A stretch of 6,926 nucleotides of DNA from Gammaproteobacteria bacterium (GTDB taxonomy: Bacteria > Pseudomonadota > Gammaproteobacteria > SZUA-229): positions 1-6,926 of the forward strand of contig JAOUQA010000109.1 of the NCBI GenBank assembly GCA_029879605.1, in the 5' to 3' direction. Under the pieces are notes generated by a model. That model was not told the origin of the DNA, did not search any database, and was given only the letters and a program-made list of their open reading frames with translations. Shown here in pieces: positions 5,416 to 6,926 of the stretch. The first letter of the stretch is position 1, and each line of letters opens with the position of its first letter. The translations under genes were made by a program, and so were the position numbers.

Positions 5416-6926
5416 TCAAGACTGATATTCAAGTGGCAGATCGACCCAGAAATGACTTCCTTTAGCCGGCTCACTCTCTACGCCCAGGTTACCACCTAAT
5501 AATTCAACCAGTTTCAAAGTAATATTCAGGCCTATACCTGTACCTTCAACCGAACCACACTCTGCCCCCAGGCGATTAAAAGGCTCAAATAACTCGGATA
5601 ATTCTGAATGGTTAATACCAATACCTGTGTCAATAACACTGATACGAACAAAACCCGAAAGCAATTCACATTTAGTCTCAACCAGGCCACCTGCTTTATT
5701 ATATTTACAGGCATTAGTCAGTAAATTCAGCAAAATCTGTTTAAGTCTCGTGTGATCAGTTTGTATTACTATTTCTTTACAGTTTTCATAATCAGATTTA
5801 TAGCTAACACTGTACCTGTCCAGGAGAGGATATATAAGTTGCTCACATTGAGTCAGCATCTCAACAATATTTACAGGCTCAAGCTGAAAATCGAGTTGGC
5901 CTGATTCAATTTTAGACATATCCAGCACCTGGTTAATCAATGTCAACAGGTGATAACCGGCTTTTTCAATTTCACTAATATTTTTTTTCTGACCATTTGT
6001 CAGGTTTTCATTATCATTATGCTCTAATAGTGACAGTTGTGAGAACCCTATAATGGAATTAAGCGGAGTACGTAACTCATGACTCATACTGGCAAGAAAC
6101 TGGCTTTTTGCCTGGCTGGCTTTTTCTGCATCCCTTAATGCCTGCTCAGTCGCTCTCTGTATGCGCTCTTTATTTTTTTCAATTCCCTTACGCTCAGTAA
6201 TATCTCGACATACACCGATAAAATGTGCCTGATCACGGTGCTTCATCCTTGAAACATTAAGCTCCATTGCAAATATTGAACCATCTTTTCGCATCCCGTA
6301 CAGATCACGAACATTATGTATAATACGGCTGGAATATAATTTAGACTCTGCCACGTAACGCTTATGATCCATACGCTCATTCTCAGGAACAATAATCGAA
6401 ACATCCTGACCTAGCACTTCATCCTGCTTATAACCAAACATTCTTTCAGCTTCAGGATTAAATAATTGAATCTCACCCCTGTGATTAATCGCGATAATCG
6501 CATCTGCATTGCTATTTATTATTTCAGCAATAAACTCTTCACTCTTATGCATTTTTCGATTAACAATATTAAGATAACTATAAGATCGATAGAGAATCCA
6601 GATCATAAATACAGATACACATGTAAAAAATGGCAGACTGTAAAGTCCTAATTTTGTAATCATCCTGGAATCAGTCAGTGCATCTTCCATCTCGGCTTCA
6701 ACTGACTCAAAATCAATAATCCAGAAATTTTTTAGCTTATCAAGTGCGTTAAAAAAATATTCATCATAAACAGATAATTCAGCCATCATCCGATCACTTA
6801 CACCAGTCTTAGTAATCTCTGGCCGATAATCTGCCAGCAACTGATTAACCTTATCCAGCTTTGTATCCATAGAATGCAGCAATGTCTGCTCATCTTCTGT
6901 ATTGTCAAGCTGCCTGTATTTATCAA
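5416..6926 (-). CDS. membrane PAS-domain sensor histidine kinase, N-terminus cut off by the window edge
   Basis: A complete-looking frame can be started at a TTG at 6882 (488 residues), but codons upstream remain open to the window edge (residues DKYRQLDNTEDEQT precede it), so the true start is outside. Residue numbers here count from that TTG. Residues 1-75 are charged and helical, likely the end of a periplasmic four-helix sensor, followed by a membrane helix at about 79-99. A PAS domain spans about 115-232, ending in FIGVCRDITERK. A coiled coil (234-260) leads to the HisKA domain with H-box SHELRTP (His268 the phosphorylated residue). The HATPase domain follows, with N-box NLLTNACKY (Asn390), G1 DTGIGI (418-423), F-box FEPF (432-435) and G2 GTGIGL (447-452). 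All catalytic boxes look intact, so it should be active. No receiver domain follows, and the partner regulator is not in the window. The stop is 74 bp from the convergent membrane protein gene. Confidence 0.92.
   Translation of the reverse strand, partial: DKYRQLDNTEDEQTLLHSMDTKLDKVNQLLADYRPEITKTGVSDRMMAELSVYDEYFFNALDKLKNFWIIDFESVEAEMEDALTDSRMITKLGLYSLPFFTCVSVFMIWILYRSYSYLNIVNRKMHKSEEFIAEIINSNADAIIAINHRGEIQLFNPEAERMFGYKQDEVLGQDVSIIVPENERMDHKRYVAESKLYSSRIIHNVRDLYGMRKDGSIFAMELNVSRMKHRDQAHFIGVCRDITERKGIEKNKERIQRATEQALRDAEKASQAKSQFLASMSHELRTPLNSIIGFSQLSLLEHNDNENLTNGQKKNISEIEKAGYHLLTLINQVLDMSKIESGQLDFQLEPVNIVEMLTQCEQLIYPLLDRYSVSYKSDYENCKEIVIQTDHTRLKQILLNLLTNACKYNKAGGLVETKCELLSGFVRISVIDTGIGINHSELSELFEPFNRLGAECGSVEGTGIGLNITLKLVELLGGNLGVESEPAKGSHFWVDLPLEYQS

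Noticed and set aside
1..6926. CRISPR array, tRNA, rRNA, insertion sequence or phage attachment site
   Set aside because: Reading both strands I found no regularly spaced repeats, no tRNA-like cloverleaf, no transposase or integrase reading frame, and no terminal inverted repeats.

Overview
The window looks like a chromosomal segment of a gram-negative proteobacterium, most likely a gammaproteobacterium with a sulfur- or nitrogen-based respiratory lifestyle. This is inferred from gene families and general codon style only; there is no rRNA or other phylogenetic marker. Coding density is high, base composition is moderately AT-rich, and I see no mobile element, CRISPR array, tRNA or rRNA.

Layout from left to right: a short leader and a small plus-strand gene for a pterin-4a-carbinolamine dehydratase (156-428). 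Convergent to it is a minus-strand gene for a periplasmic TlpA-like thioredoxin with an extra N-terminal domain (459-1307). Next is a compact minus-strand operon, read from right to left: a membrane-anchored DUF302 protein (4329-3790), an octaheme c-type cytochrome of the tetrathionate reductase (Otr) family with a C-terminal membrane helix (3742-2069), and a four-helix cytochrome b (2064-1465). A 328-bp divergent intergenic region (4330-4657) carries a 9-bp inverted repeat. To its right are a plus-strand six-helix membrane protein resembling the Frag1/DRAM family (4658-5341) and a convergent minus-strand PAS sensor histidine kinase (5416-6926). The kinase reading frame stays open to the window edge, so its N-terminus is missing.

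The centre of interest is the DUF302-octaheme-cytochrome b operon. The plausible working model (inference) is that the cytochrome b takes electrons from the quinol pool and passes them to the octaheme enzyme. The enzyme faces the periplasm, is tethered by its own C-terminal helix, and could reduce tetrathionate or a nitrogen oxyanion or hydroxylamine; oxidative operation is also possible. The thioredoxin-like protein downstream could act on periplasmic thiols or on apocytochrome CXXCH cysteines, and it seems to have its own promoter. DUF302 has no assigned biochemical role, so its place as first gene of this operon is the least explained part of the window. Nothing in the sequence ties the kinase or the Frag1/DRAM-like protein to this operon apart from proximity.
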